NCBI RefSeq assembly: GCF_030253575.1
Contig: NC_080557.1
Span: forward strand, 2,599,001-2,663,000
Source: Rhododendron vialii
Lineage: Eukaryota > Streptophyta > Magnoliopsida > Ericales > Ericaceae
DNA length: 64,000 nucleotides
Direction: 5' to 3'
Both the position numbers and the translations under genes were made by a program. Of this stretch, positions 1 through 12,348 are shown piece by piece. The notes beneath the pieces were generated by a model. The model was not told where the DNA came from. It ran no database searches and was given only the letters and a program-made list of their open reading frames with translations. Each line of letters starts with the position of its first letter. The first letter of the stretch is position 1.

Positions 1-640
1 TGATTTCAAGTAAGATCTTCTTGGTGGTGTGATAGCTTAGGTCCTTTGGATACTTTAGGAGCTTAGGTTCTTTGGATGCTTTAGGAACTAGGTTTGAATC
101 TTCACCCCTTAAGTTTTTTCCATATTTTTTGCAAAATTTCGTTCAAAGATGCTTATGCAAAGATAAATAGCCCCATATTTTTTGCAAAATTTCGTTCAAA
201 GATGCGTATGCGAAGATAAATGACCCCATATTAAGACTTCTGCTTCATGCCCCAAATAGCTTTGAGTCGGCACTGTTTATCAGCCAAAGTAGTTAACAAA
301 CTTGGATTATTGATTGCTGAGATGGGCGAGCCTTAGATGCAACTATTGCTTTTAGTCCGAGTTGATGGATGAGAGAATTCAAATAAAGACAAAAAAATAA
401 GTTACTAATTTTTTCAATCCAAACTCACCCGGAAGTGGTCAAACCCGATGATTTTGAGGGGCAAACAGATTATAGTGTGGAAGTTTCTAGAGAAAATTCA
501 TGAATGAGGGGCAAACAGGTTACAGTGTGGAAGTTACTTACGCTAAACAGTTAAATAGAAAACATTTATTTGCTTTCATCAAGCTTGGAAAATCACATAA
601 TAACACAAAGCCTAGGCAATATACGACATGGGGCCGTTAA
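1..640. repeat. gene-free left edge with short tandem duplications
   Basis: No coding sequence is visible. Three local duplications are: a 26-bp unit repeated at about 36-87; a 53-bp unit repeated at 121-173 and 174-226 with only a few differences; and a 33-bp unit at about 457-489 and 505-537. These look like simple slippage or unequal-exchange products and carry no gene. Confidence 0.6.
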
Positions 641-1977
641 TTATTTAGTTGTAGAAGATCCCTGAGGAACCGCAACTCAAATCAGATGGAGCACAGATGA
701 AATTATTCAACAAACACACAGGGGTTAGAAAGCCCCAAAAAGGGAGAGAAATCCCACACAGGGGATCGACAAACAAAGAAAAGTAAAATGAAAATAAAAA
801 ACCGGGAGAGGAACTTGTCATCGGAATCCGCCGCATTGGAGCTGTCTGACTTATTTGCGGGGAAGCTAAACCGAGGCACCCATTCTTCAAATATTCTCAT
901 AGAAGAACTTCTTGAAGGCATCCATATGTTCAACCTGCAACCGAAATGGAGCGTTGAAAGAACCATCTTCATCATGGCTAGGAAATATGAACGCCTTCCC
1001 GTCAAACGCAACTGTTACGGGCCCGTGTAAATTTCCTTTCCCCATCCGAAATCAACACCACACAAAGGCACCCCGATCCAACTAGTGATTTCCATGTTCG
1101 GGTTGCCAAGGAAAGCTCCTTGAGTAGATCCCACGACGTGAGAGAACCTGAACTTGGACAAATCATTTTCCCTTTTCAAGTAAGCTAGAAATGACCTCAC
1201 GTACTCGTCTGTTAGCTTCTCTATGGCTTCCCTTATCTTGCTACAGCCATATCCTAACGGCTTCGACAACAGCTCTCCTGAGGTGGTTGTTGCTCTCATC
1301 GGTAAGACTGCATTCCCGAAAAAGTGCTTTGGCAATGGCGGTACCATCCGGCTGTGAAAATCCACGCCAATGCGCACACTTGTTAGTTGCTCAAATTCGT
1401 GCAGCCTTGCCTTGGATGCACACCTCCACATATGTGCAGTCACGGCCTCATACCTGGTAATAAGAGGTTTCATCATAGAATCGCACTCAATTAGCTCTCT
1501 GCTCTTCAACTTTTTAATTTGCTCTTCATTTTTCGGTCAAACGAAATTTTGTATAAATGCTTTTCTCGAGACTCTCGACGAGAATCGGAAAATGAAAAAA
1601 AGGGACTATTTCTTTGATTAAGTTAAAACTCGAAAGGCATTATTTGAACTATTTTTAGCTTTAGTAGATTTTTTTCCCCCTCCAAATGTGAGTTATTCTA
1701 TTAAGATTTTCTACTCCTTTCACTGAATGAAAATGAATTCCTAAAATTGAGAAACATAAACAAGGAAACGTATTTGCAAAAATCAAAGGTTCGATCTGTT
1801 TGATAAATTAAAAATCGAAACTGAAAGCTGAATGTTGAATTTTTTAAGCGGAAAAGCTATTTTATAAATATATTATGAACTGAATGTAAATAAATGATTA
1901 ATTAATTTTAGTTTCATTAGTTATAGACTTATAAGGATTCTCTTCTAATTTCACTAATGGTTACTATGTATTTGTGG

Positions 1978-2190
1978 TAGTAGGGTAGTGATGGTAGTGG
2001 CGCGACGATGGAGTGGTGATTGTGGCGACGGTGGTAGAGTGGTGATTGTGGGGGAAGTGGTGGTGTGAAGTGGTGGTGGTGGTGGAGTGGTGGTGGGTTT
2101 GTGTTGGAGTGATGGTAGTAGTGGTGGTGTATTGACGGTGGTGGTGGAGTGGTAATTGTGGTGGCGGCGTAATGAGTGTGGTGGCTAATT
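1978..2190. repeat. GTG/GGT-rich low-complexity tract in pseudogene intron
   Basis: A degenerate trinucleotide-rich minisatellite (repeats of GTGGTGGA-like units) sits inside the intron of the broken BAHD gene. The complementary tract occurs at the equivalent place in the intron of the live gene (about 24970-25200), so it predates the BAHD duplication. Open frames across both tracts are low-complexity artefacts. Confidence 0.75.
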
Positions 2191-2444
2191 TTTTATCAAT
2201 TTCTTAGCCTATATTTTAAGAGACATTTAATCTTTTAAGTATTAAGTACTAAATTTGGGTTCTCAAACAACCTCAAAAGTTAAGCTAAACAGCATAGTAC
2301 GCCCTTGTCTCAATTTTTTTAATTTTTCAAAATTGATCTATGTTTTATAATGTTTTGTTCCTCCCGTCAATACAAATGAATTACGACCAACTTTAATGAA
2401 GAAAGTCAAATGATTAAAAAGACAAAAATAAGAGTAATTATTCA

Positions 2445-2665
2445 GTCGTTTTAAGACACCACTGCGTGGTAGTCCGACTCTTTTCAACACCACACATATT
2501 TAGAGTCCATACCCTTAGGGGTGAACTTCACATAAATATGTGGTGTTAAGGAGTAATTATTCCATGCGTGGTGTTAAGGAGTAATTATTCCATGCTCTAG
2601 TGCACCACTTAGCGGTGCCCCAAACTCTCGTTGGACACCACGCGGCTGTGGCCAAGACCACCCAA
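2445..2665. repeat. intronic repeat shared by both BAHD copies
   Basis: A block with several inverted and direct copies of GTGTGGTG and TAATTACTCC-like motifs. A recognisable counterpart lies in the live BAHD intron at about 24190-24420. It looks like a degraded MITE that was present before the duplication. Its family is not clear to me. Confidence 0.5.
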
Positions 2666-3482
2666 TAAACCACACGGGATCGTATCATATACCTGGTGAA
2701 AGGCTTACTACTAGTGTAAACACCTAGGAACTCATTAGCCTCTTTCTTCAGCTTTTGAATTTGTTCTTTGCTCAATTCAACATCACCACATTCGTTTCCT
2801 TCTTCTGCTCTTCTAAGTTATTCGTTTGGCCAATCAACATCGGCGGTTTGGTGAACTCCAAGTGATCAAATCTCGACGGTGTCAGATCATCCTCCTCCAG
2901 TTTCGGTACCGTCCAATCAAGAAATGGTAAGTTTTTAGGCTCCTCACCGCGGGCAATCCTCGCCCACTCGGAAACAAAGTGAGTTGCACATCGGCCATCG
3001 ACAAGCACATTTGACATGCCCAAGCCAAGACTAATTCCACCACAACTGAACTTTGTTACTTGCACCAAAAGCAATGGCAACTCATCGATCAATAGGCTTA
3101 TTGTAGTCTACAGATGGTATCAGAGCTCTAATTTCTGAAGTCGGAGTGAAGTCTCCAAAGTCGCTGATTTTAGCCTCCGACTCTGTTTCCAAAAACAGTG
3201 CCCCCATGGAGTAGCAGTTGACCTCCAGACGGCCCCTACCGGTCCTTTGGAGGCGTCCCACGAGTGGGTAAAATATGGTGAGTGCTTTGCTTAGGGAGTT
3301 TTTGAGAATCTCTGTTGGGTTCAAAACTAATTGACCACTGGTTGGTCTATAGAAATATATATACTGTAGGCTCGTGAGATGTTGCAATAACTTGATCCAA
3401 TTCTGATAAGTACATGGGTTCTAATGGTGTCGGCCCCCGCTGGTTTCACTGTGAAGGAAGCCTTCAAGGTCAACATTAATTC

Positions 3483-3572
3483 TAAAGAGCGAGAAAGGAG
3501 AGGAAATGAAGCTCAAGATAAGATGAAAGATCGAGAGAGAGCGAGAGAGGAGTGGAAATGAAGCTCAAGATA
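3483..3572. repeat. tandem duplication upstream of BAHD pseudogene
   Basis: A purine-rich unit of about 45-50 bp (GAGCGAGA..., GGAAATGAAGCTCAAGATAA...) occurs twice in a row directly upstream of the dead BAHD start codon. The stretch from here to 4043 holds no gene or clear element. Confidence 0.6.
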
Positions 3573-4043
3573 AGATGAAATTGCATGCAAACAATAAATT
3601 AAGTCATTTGGATTTGGCTTCTCTAAAATTTGTTGCTTGTTTTTTTATAGGCAAGTGTGCCTCTAGAGAAGCTGTGAGTGAATGAGGCTCAGCATTGCCT
3701 CCAAGTAATAACTCAACGTACCGTACGTATGAACCACCAATTTAGGGTCGAAAGAAGAAATGTGTGGTCCAGTAAAAAAAATGTCCCTGAAAAGTGCTAT
3801 ATATGTTAGTGCTTGTTTCAAGTTTGTCTTCAGCTCCGCCCACATGCTATTCTCTAATTAGTGCTAGTTTACTATGTAACGAATAGCACAACTTCTGTTA
3901 ATTATGTCATGTGCATGGTGATTGGATAAACTTTGATCGATTGGAGTATACTGATTGAAATCAACTTGATTAAGGTACTAATTTTCTATTACTCCGAAGA
4001 CGTTTGTCTTCTCATTTTCTAATTTGTTTACCAAATTTTGTAG

Positions 4044-4269
4044 GGAACGATTTCGGTATCTCCCCTCCTTTTGGAGACACCATAACATTTAGCATAACCG
4101 AACCATTACAAGTATAACCAAAACCAATTATACGTATAATCAAGGCATAACAAGGCGTTTTGGTTATGTCTTGGTTATACATATAATGTTTTGGTTATGC
4201 TTGTAATGGTTCGGTTATGCCAAAAGTTACGGTGTCTCCTTTTCGAGGGGAGACACCGAAGTCATTCCT
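4044..4269. mobile_element. 226-bp foldback MITE, 10-bp target duplication (Mutator-type)
   Basis: The element folds on itself almost end to end: the left arm starts GGAACGATTTCGGTATCTCC and the right end is its near-complement (GGGAGACACCGAAGTCATTC). It is flanked by perfect 10-bp direct repeats AATTTTGTAG at 4034-4043 and 4270-4279. A 9-10 bp target duplication with long terminal inverted repeats is typical of Mutator-like MITEs. It has no coding capacity. Confidence 0.85.
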
Positions 4270-4439
4270 AATTTTGTAGCCTATATAAAGGCATGTTAAG
4301 ACTATATTCTAGACACAACAATGAAAGCAAGTATCTCGTGATTCGCTCTTTTCTCACATATCTCAATATATTTGAGCAAACATACAATTTTGATCATCGA
4401 AATAAATCTAAAAAGAGCCCACACATAGACCAACAACAC

Positions 4440-4673
4440 GAGAAATTTTTCAGTGTCGGTTGGGCACGGCTACGTGGTGCCCATGCACGCATCTTATCCG
4501 TCCAAACATGTTTTGGACAGTCCAGATTTGTTTGACTTTGACGGGGTGGTTTGGTAATTTTGCATTAAAAATTACCCAAACAAATCTGGATCATCCAAAA
4601 CACGTTTGGACACCCGAGATGCATGCACGGGCACCACATGGCCGTGCCCACCCAGCACTGAAAGTTTTCTCCA
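4440..4673. mobile_element. 234-bp palindromic MITE with about 90-bp terminal inverted repeats
   Basis: The left arm (from about 4440, including TTGGGCACGGCTACGTGGTG) is complementary to the right arm ending at about 4673 (CACCACATGGCCGTGCCCAC). The arms differ at scattered positions and leave a short AT-rich centre. The flanks carry the 8-bp direct repeat AACAACAC at 4432-4439 and 4674-4681, which suggests a hAT-type insertion (8 bp) although a Mutator type with one mismatch is possible. It lies only about 170 bp from the previous MITE. Confidence 0.82.
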
Positions 4674-4827
4674 AACAACACTGTCCAGTTTTTAATGGGG
4701 ACCAAAGAGAGGATCTCTTCCGCATGAAATGATAAAAAGAATGAGAAAAAAACACTCTTATTTGAATAAATAAAAAAGATGGGAAAAAATTGTGCAAATA
4801 ATGGAAGCCAAAGGTAAATATTACCAA

Positions 4828-4985
4828 ACCCCAAGCGGTTGGCCTAGTGATCAAGGTCCGTGACTTAGGATTTTTTCCTTCTTAAGTTCTCAAGTTCAAA
4901 ACCTATTCGGTGCTATCAACTCCTATGAGGCAATGCCAAATAGAGTTTTTCTCTGCCTTTATTGGGACTCTTGTAAGTTGACCAT
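4828..4985 (+). mobile_element. tRNA-derived SINE-like element
   Basis: An A-box-like segment (GGTTGGCCTAGTGATCAAGG) is followed about 40 bp later by a B-box-like GTTCAAAACC, then a body that recurs in this window. Related copies lie near 18924-19075 and 26690-26790. This is the layout of plant tRNA-derived SINEs. Exact ends and target duplications were not defined. Confidence 0.5.
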
Positions 4986-4989
4986 GAGA

Positions 4990-6990
4990 TTTAGGGATGG
5001 CAATTTGCCCCGCCCCTTGCCCTGCCCCGATCAAAGTGGGTTTTCATTAAATTTTTGGGTGCTGGGGCGAGTTCGGGGAAATATATCTATCTATACTTCT
5101 TATAATAGGGTGGGATGTTTGTCTACTTTTATAACCCGAAAATACCCTTGATATTTCCTCCCCCAACAAAAGCAGCCCCCTCTAAACACCCCAAACGACG
5201 TATCCTTTCTCCATCTCTCGAACACTCCAACGGCCATCAACTAGAAACATCACATCTTCCTCTAGCTTTCCATCCATATTCTTCTTCTCTGACCTTCATT
5301 TTGATTCCATCTTCCTCTACCTTCCCCTCTGACCTTCAATCCGTTTATGTACTGTTACTAAGACCCCATACTCGCCACATTCATCGAACACGAGCCCAGT
5401 GTCTATTTACAGACATCTTCATGTCTTGCCCTCATCCATTTCTCATTCAAACAGAATTACTCAACATTCCTGGGTGTCGGAATAAGGGCTTTCTTTTCCC
5501 TTGGTGCGAGGTGACCACAAATTAGAGAGTTTTAGTTATTTGTTGTCTTTGAGTTAGTGCCGAGCAAGCCGAACTCCATTGCCCCAAATTCATAACAAGT
5601 ACCCAAGTATTCATGTTAGTTACCGTGTAATTGACTGAACCTATACGATGCTTCCCCCCACCATTCTTGTCGTAAGAGTTAAATATAGTACATGACTAGC
5701 CACTAGGCAATGTTGGGTAACGCATGCCCCACTATTAAATCTTCTTTTCCTTTTACTAGAATGGTGTACACCAAATATTTGGTCAAATGTCACGTACACC
5801 GACAGAACCTCTGTTCTCAAATATTTAACTTGACTCAATCCATAAACACCATGCCATGGTCCTCATAAAGTATCCAGTGAGGGAAATATAATGTCAAATC
5901 TATTCTCCGTCATAAAATCAGCATCTCTTCATTACATCAAAGCGATCAGGAAATGTGATTCTTCCCAAAGAATTGCTCAAATTAATGCTCATACATAGCC
6001 CCGGTATACTTTACTTCAGTTATCCTTACTTTTTATTTATTCATGCGCATATGAAACCATGAATGACCCGTTATCATACGCCACGGAAATGCGTCAACGT
6101 GCAAGGCTAGGGGAAATAGTGAAACAAGAGACAAAGTGGATACTCCTCTCATACCAAGATTTTTAACGGAGAAAAACCAATTCTTGGTATCCCAACTCTT
6201 GTATCTGCTTCATTTCCATTGAAAGATACAAGAAAGCGGACATAATAACAATTAGAGGTCGGGGCACACGCGATACGTGTTCAAGTCGAATTTTGACAAA
6301 ATTTCTTCATGTTTATTATTTGATCGAATGTTTACAAATTTGGCCAAAATCTGATTTTGACAAAATTTCTTCATGTTTATATATTATGCTATCGGAGTCC
6401 AGTACAGAACCACTCTCTCTCCTCCCTGTTTTCCTAGATTGTGGAAAAATGGAAGGACGTCAAATATATAATAAACATGAAGATATTTTAACGTGATTTG
6501 AGGGGTGGTGATAAGGGTGGGTAGTTACCAATTCAGTTTTTTTACAAATTTATTTATTTTTATTAAAATGTCCAATATATCCTATAGTTAATTGTTTTGT
6601 ATTGTGTTAGTTTTTTTTAGAGGGCATTTTTAGAAAAGAAAAATATATGACAGAAAGAAGACACCAAATATTAGAATAGATGTAAAAGATGACAAAATAC
6701 CATGTGCAATGTTGCACGTGCACTTTCCAATTGTAAATATAAAAGACCCCATCTGGGTCGGATAGGATTTGGGTTGGTAATACCCACCTCAAAATTTTTG
6801 TACATGCAAAGTTATAGTTCTAGTCTAATATTTTCATCATTACACTAAAACAATTTATTTTTTCTTTATATTTTCATTATTATAGTAACTATTTTCTTCT
6901 TTTTGTCTTTAATTTTGAATAATTTTTTCTTTTTTTTCAAGGGACGGGGCGGAATAGAGCGGGGAGGGGCACCCACGAATTACCCGATCA
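4990..6990. mobile_element. degraded transposon remnants, possible Helitron inside a GC-rich-ended element
   Basis: The left border begins TAGGGATGGCAATTTGCCCC followed by GCCCC repeats. GGGGCGG/GGGGAGGGGC-rich sequence reappears at about 6940-6975, as in elements with GC-rich ends. Just inside, at about 5092, the sequence TCTATACTTCTTATAATAGG resembles a Helitron 5' terminus, and a GTGCAATGTTGCAC hairpin at about 6704-6717 resembles a Helitron 3' stem, but no CTRR end was found. The 136-codon frame at 5115-5525 has no recognisable domain. Treat the Helitron label as tentative. Confidence 0.35.
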
Positions 6991-6994
6991 GGGT

Positions 6995-7366
6995 TGTATC
7001 ATAATTGGGAGGCGAATCACTAGATTTCTTAGGTAAGGCATTGGCTTGAACCTCACTATCATTATGTTAGTGTCTTCTCAAAAGAAAGTGGAGTCATCCA
7101 GTTCAGTGATATATCTATCCTAAGGGAAGATCCCGGCAATACCAAGACCTAGCCAAGCTAAGTAGGCGTTCGGTTGGGGTTGTGTTATGCCAAAATTCAC
7201 CCCACCTTTTTCCATTGCCATTTCTTGGGAGATTGGTTTGGCCTGGTCCGTCCTTGTTTGGTTTTCTAGTCTAAAAACCCCTAAAGTAAGATCTTCAATA
7301 ATAATAATAATTATTATTATTATTATTTTATTTTATCTTTCCTCCTTATTACTTTCAAATATCTCA
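6995..7366. other. spacer with a perfect AAT/ATT palindrome
   Basis: No gene is seen. At about 7297-7326 an (AAT)n run switches to (ATT)n, forming a perfect simple-sequence palindrome. A SINE-like fragment may occupy about 7000-7110. Confidence 0.4.
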
Positions 7367-7378
7367 TTTAAATATCAG

Positions 7379-7785
7379 AAAGTCTACAGTTACCGATCGG
7401 GAAATCTCGATCGGAATCCCGATGCCCCGCCGGGCACTCTTCGGCCACCGGATGGTCAATCCGATCCGTCCAATAATTCTAAAAAAAAAACCGATTGGGC
7501 CCTACGCGAGAATAAATGGCATCCGACATGTGTAAGTGGCCGATCCAAGCACTCCTTTTTTGGCAGATCCAAACACTCCGTTTTTGGCCGATCCAAACAC
7601 AAAAATGGAGTGCTTGGATCGGCCACTTACACATGTCGGATGCCGTTTATTCTCACGTGAGCCCACTCAGTTTTTTTTTTTTAATTATTGGACGGATCGG
7701 ATCGACGGTTCAGTGGCCGGAATGTGCCCAGAGGGGCGTCGGGATTCCGATCGGGATTTCCCGATCCGTAACTGTAGACTTACTC
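7379..7785. mobile_element. 400-bp near-perfect hairpin MITE upstream of PDE327
   Basis: The left arm 7381-7557 (starting AGTCTACAGTTAC) is complementary to the right arm 7605-7780 (ending GTAACTGTAGACT). Long stretches match with few mismatches, and the central spacer of about 50 bp carries a short tandem repeat. The flanks TTTAAATATCAG (7367-7378) and TTTAAATACCAG (7786-7797) match at 11 of 12 positions and are a candidate target duplication, which would suit a Mutator-like MITE. The right end lies about 115 bp before the PDE327 start codon. Confidence 0.83.
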
Positions 7786-7793
7786 TTTAAATA
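7786..7793 (+). promoter_or_regulatory. possible TATA-like box of PDE327
   Basis: TTTAAATA lies 103-110 bp upstream of the ATG at 7896, a plausible TATA spacing for a plant gene. It is part of the direct repeat that flanks the hairpin MITE, so the same motif occurs again at 7367-7374. Assignment is by motif and distance only. Confidence 0.3.
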
Positions 7794-7895
7794 CCAGTAT
7801 AACAATTCATATTCAAGATTAAAAAAAAAAAAAAAAATCATATTCCCTCCCTTATCACTTCTCGAAACACTCCTCCTGCTACTCCCCCCTCAACC

Positions 7896-10800
7896 ATGTC
7901 CATCACCTCCAAGTTCCTCCCTCTCCATCTCTCTTTGCCAAACCCTAACCCTAAATTCCCATTTCCAACCCCCACTCTACGCCTCCTCTCTCATCCCAAG
8001 CCCCTCACAATCCGGTCCGCTAAAAAGAGGCAAAGAACCGGAAACTTGAGGTACCCATCTGAAAAAAAGAAGCTCAAATCGAAACAAAAGACCCAAATTG
8101 ACGAAGCCGACAAATTTGAGGGGTTCTGGAGGCTGTACAAGCTCGAAGTCACTGTCCATAGAGACCCTGGAAAGGATTTTCTTGGCGTTTCGGATGCTTT
8201 GCTTGAACAAATTGCCAAAGCTCTCAAATTTCCGGTAAATTTTACGCGTTTCATACTCTGTTTATGGGATTGTTTAGGAAATGGAAAAGAAAACTGGGTT
8301 CGTATTATAGTCTTTTTATGGGATTGTTTGTCGACTCTCGAGCCCATTTTGATGGAGGGGTTTCGAGAGAAAAGAAAGGAAAATGGTTTTGGTTTCTTGT
8401 GAGATCACTCATTTGAGTTGAGCATTTTGATGAGAAATACAGAGAAAAGTAGAAAAAAGAATTTTTTTTGATTGGCCTTCCCCGTTCTCATCCAATCTCA
8501 CAAAAAATGGTGATATTTGGCGAGAAAGGGCTCCCCTTTCTTACCTCATCCTTTCTTAGCATCCAAAGAGAAGGAGTTGCGCAGGGCTCGGTTGTAGGTT
8601 GTTCGAGCTTGCTTTTAAATTTAACGTATCTTGATATGCGTTCAAGCTTTAGTGTTTAATTAGTGCATCTCTAGCTCTTACTCTTTTGATTGACTCAGAA
8701 TCTCCCTCTATACTTACACAGCCATCGACTCAGAATCATAGCAGATTGAGTTTTACTCAAAATTTTCACCAAATCAACAGACACTCCGAATTTTTGGAGA
8801 CTTGTTTTGCTCCTCACAATTTATATCTATGGTTTTAATGAAGCTTTTTCTCAAATTTGTCCATCGGACTACTTCGCGGGAAATGAAGCTTTTGCTCAAA
8901 TTTTTACCCAAATTTGAGTAAAAAATTTAGTAAGAGCTGGAGATGCTCTTATCTGCATGATCTCCATGTAGCTTTTCAAAAACATGTATAACAACAGCTA
9001 AATTAATAAACAATCTTGCATATTTTATTTGAGCTAGTCAAATTCCGTTCAACACCCCTTGAATGTTATACATGGGGTTAGGAAATGTTCTTCCGCTCGG
9101 TTCCTTCTGAACGGATGTTGATCAAGTCACTCTCCATCTCTCTGAGAATCAATGCAAAATAGAGAACCAATTAGCTTATGTCTAAGTCAAAACTCTCTCA
9201 AGAAAAGGAAAGTAGACAATGCTTAGTAAGCAAGTAATGGCTTATCATATAACTCTTATAGGAGAACTTACCTTGCTCCAAGTAAGCTTGTGCCCTATGA
9301 CATCACCTGTAACTGTTTTCCCAAATGATGTCATGCATGATGACTGCTGAACGACAGGAAGGCGGAAACCACGTGGCCGAGCTATCCCACCGAGCATCTA
9401 CATGGCACCAACCTGTCACAAGCGCCCATCCGGGTAGGACATGATCCAGTCCTGCCTGGCCCTTTAGTTATTTGCCCGCTGTACCATGGAAAGTTTAATT
9501 GTTCTCAGTTCGTTGAACCTGTACAAGTTGGTGGACCAAAATCGGGCTCCCCAATTCTTTGCCTTTCAGTGAGTTGAACTTAGCCCATTCCGTGCCGCCC
9601 AAACCATGTCCGGTCTGTTCAGCACAGTACACTATCTATTTTAGGCTTTTAGCTATCATCCTGTTAAATATCTCTATTTTCTCTTGTGAATAACATCATA
9701 GACAATCCTTGTGAATAGTTCCTAGGAAAAACTAGGGGTATTTTAGCTAGGACGAAGGCTGTTGGGGTTTCTTTTTGGGTTTTGGCTATCTTAAATAGTT
9801 AAAAAAGTCCATTTACCACGTCTGTTGCACATGCTTTTACTCATGTGGATCATTAGTCGAGCTCAATACCTTGTTTTTTGGGTATGGTATAAGCTTTTTA
9901 GCCAAGTACAGTGTACTGAGTTCGGTTTTTTAATCTTGGCTTCAAAACTTAATGAGCTTGAAAATTGTGTACGTGGTGGTATGGAGAATGCACTTGCTTA
10001 AGGCTTCCTCGAATTGCTCTATAGATTAGTCCTGGTTTTGATTTTGTCTCTATTAGTCTATTACATTTGAGATTCCATTACACCATGTTATGTGATCTTT
10101 GCTTTCTTCATCTTTATTGTTCCAGGCTGCTTCTATGTTGCCGCCAGAAGCATTCTCAGTCGTTCGGAAATCTTTTGATGCAAGGAAGGTTAGTTCACGG
10201 GCGCCCTCGTGCTCAAATTCTTCTAGCTTCAAAAGAAAATGACTAATATTTTGCTTTTTGCTAAACTTGCTTGTTTTTATTTTCCCCATGTGGTAGAGTT
10301 GCCAATGGCCTTCAACGTTTCCTTTGAAAAGAATCATTAGAATGTCCTATTTCTATGCATCATGTATTACTAGTTTGATTTATAATGCCTTCACAATAAT
10401 ATTGAAAATAGCTGGACTCTTAGTTGTTCGTGTACTAACACTTTGCTTTCCTTATTTTTTTTGTAGTTTCTGAAGGAGCCCAAATTTGTATATACTGTAG
10501 ATATGGACGTCAACAAACTCTTGAATCTGGAACCTTGTACTTGGGACTTCATTTTTGAACTGGAACCCAAAGTTGGGGAAATAGAGCATTTGCCTCATGA
10601 AAGAGTTTCTGGTGATGTAACCAGCATAATACAAAATTATAGAAGGATCTATAATAGCACTGTTCCTATAAAAGATGGAAATAATCAACACAGTGAACCA
10701 CACAAGCATCCTACTACCAAAAAACCAAGAGTGGTAGTTGTAGGGAGCGGGCCGTCTGGTTTATTTGCTTCTCTCGTGCTTGCCGAACTTGGAGCTGATG

Positions 10801-12317
10801 TTACTCTACTTGAAAGAGGCCAAGCAGTTGAACAAAGGGGGCGTGATATTGGTGCTTTGGTAGTTCGGAAAATTTTGCAACTCGAGAGCAATTTTTGCTT
10901 TGGGGAGGTTATATCTTGACTCTCTTTGTAATTATTAAATCTTGTTCCGTATTATTAAAGTGTTTTTTATGTAATGTTGTTGATGATTAGGTTCTTTATT
11001 TGTATGCTATTCTCTCTCATGAAATCGTAAGTTGATCAATGAACTGCATATGACTCATGTTAACTTGGACTGCATATGGTACCATATTCGATGAAATATG
11101 TTGGTTACAAATTTTCACTATAACTTAACGACTAGCCTGTGCAAGAGCAAGATGCAAGTTAAACAAACATAGAAAGATCAGCATGCAAGCTTCCCTGCTA
11201 TGATACTTCCAAAAAATTGTCAAAGATTGTGATAGAACCATGTAAACATTCTTTTTAGGGGAAAATTTGAACAATAATAGCGTTTAGTCAAACCAGGTCG
11301 ATACAACACTCCTACTCAAGATTCTTGAGTCTGGGATGGAGGCAGTTGACATTAGAGCTTATCATTGCTGTAATCCATAATAAGATATGTAAGGCAGTTG
11401 GCATTAAGAGCTTATTCTCTCAAATGCTATATTCCTTGAAAAACAGATAATCAGGTATGCATGTTAATTAGTTTGGCATGAACTCATCGCGCTGTGCAGC
11501 CCGCTCTCACTCATTTATCATCAAACTTTTGCTGCTACTTGCATGCTATTATAATATTATTACTGTTGTTTAGGAGAGTAAAAAGTTATAGGGTGTTAAC
11601 AAACCCTAACACAAGTAAGTATTATTTATATTAATGAGACACCGTATTACAAGACTCCACTACCCGATGTGGGACAATAACTAGACGATATTCCTAACAA
11701 TTACCAATATGACAGGCTTGCATATGGTATAATGTCAAGGCATCAGCTGAAATACATGATACTGATGATCTGGTTAAAGATATTAGAATCACATTGATCT
11801 CAATAGTTTTGTTCTTCACGTTTCTTAATATTTGGGTCTGTTAATCTTTCCATCTAGTATTTTATAAGAGGACACCTCTTTGATTGAGGAGTAAGGACTT
11901 ATCCGTGGCAGGGCGGTGCAGGTACTTGGAGCGATGGAAAGCTAGTAACTCGAATAGGAAGGAATAGCAACAGTGTTCTGTCGGTGTGTATCATTTGTCG
12001 AATTTGTTAACTTACAACTTCATTCTTGTTAGTTGTATGATTTGTTCTGTGGCTCTGTCGGTGTGTTATCATTTGTCGAATTTAGTAACTTACAACATAA
12101 AGTGTTTTGCTTCGGAAATATTTTCATGTAAAACTTTTTAGTTTAGGAACTTTGTCGTTCCTCTCTTTTTTCGGGGTTTGGCTGAGACCTCAACAGAAGT
12201 TCTAAACAAAAGGGAAAAAAAAACAAAGCTGTCAAATACTTGGATTGACAGAAGAGTACTTTCAAGGGCAACTATAAAGTGAGCAATGCATTAGTGAACC
12301 TCTCTTCACCACCACCA

Positions 12318-12348
<31 letters not shown>

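Larger units (their letters stand above)
887..3476 (-). pseudogene. BAHD acyltransferase pseudogene (spermidine hydroxycinnamoyltransferase-like)
   Basis: This is a dead copy of the intact BAHD gene at 23110-26070, in opposite orientation. Exon 1 runs from 3476 down to 2693 and exon 2 from about 1460 down to 887, with the same intron position. Against the live copy I see: a 1-bp insertion near codon 16-20; a 4-bp TA expansion just before the conserved FYRP stretch (about 3354); a 4-bp GATC-type duplication at about 3085-3090; a 1-bp deletion at about 2776 that makes an immediate stop; and a 1-bp deletion at about 1030 just after the DFGWG motif (which itself is kept) that makes another stop. 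A 3-bp in-frame deletion is also present. The catalytic HxxxD motif reads NVLVD, so the general-base histidine is lost. Clearly non-functional; the whole length is otherwise highly similar to the live gene. Confidence 0.93.

Noticed and set aside
121-226. Possible CRISPR-like or satellite array at the left edge
   Set aside because: Only two adjacent copies without spacers in a plant genome; a simple tandem duplication explains it.
4828-4900. Functional tRNA gene
   Set aside because: A- and B-box-like motifs are present, but no cloverleaf or acceptor stem could be drawn and the body continues as a SINE.
5115-5525. 136-codon open frame in the possible Helitron region
   Set aside because: No recognisable domain, Pro/Ser/His-rich composition, and it lies in transposon-like sequence without gene structure.
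7941-7955. Telomere-like CCCTAACCCTAA
   Set aside because: Only two units, within codons of PDE327 exon 1, not an interstitial telomere array.
7187-8049. Open frames crossing the hairpin MITE into PDE327
   Set aside because: They read through inverted-repeat arms in shifted frames and stop inside the true first exon; the 7896 frame gives a full oxidoreductase.
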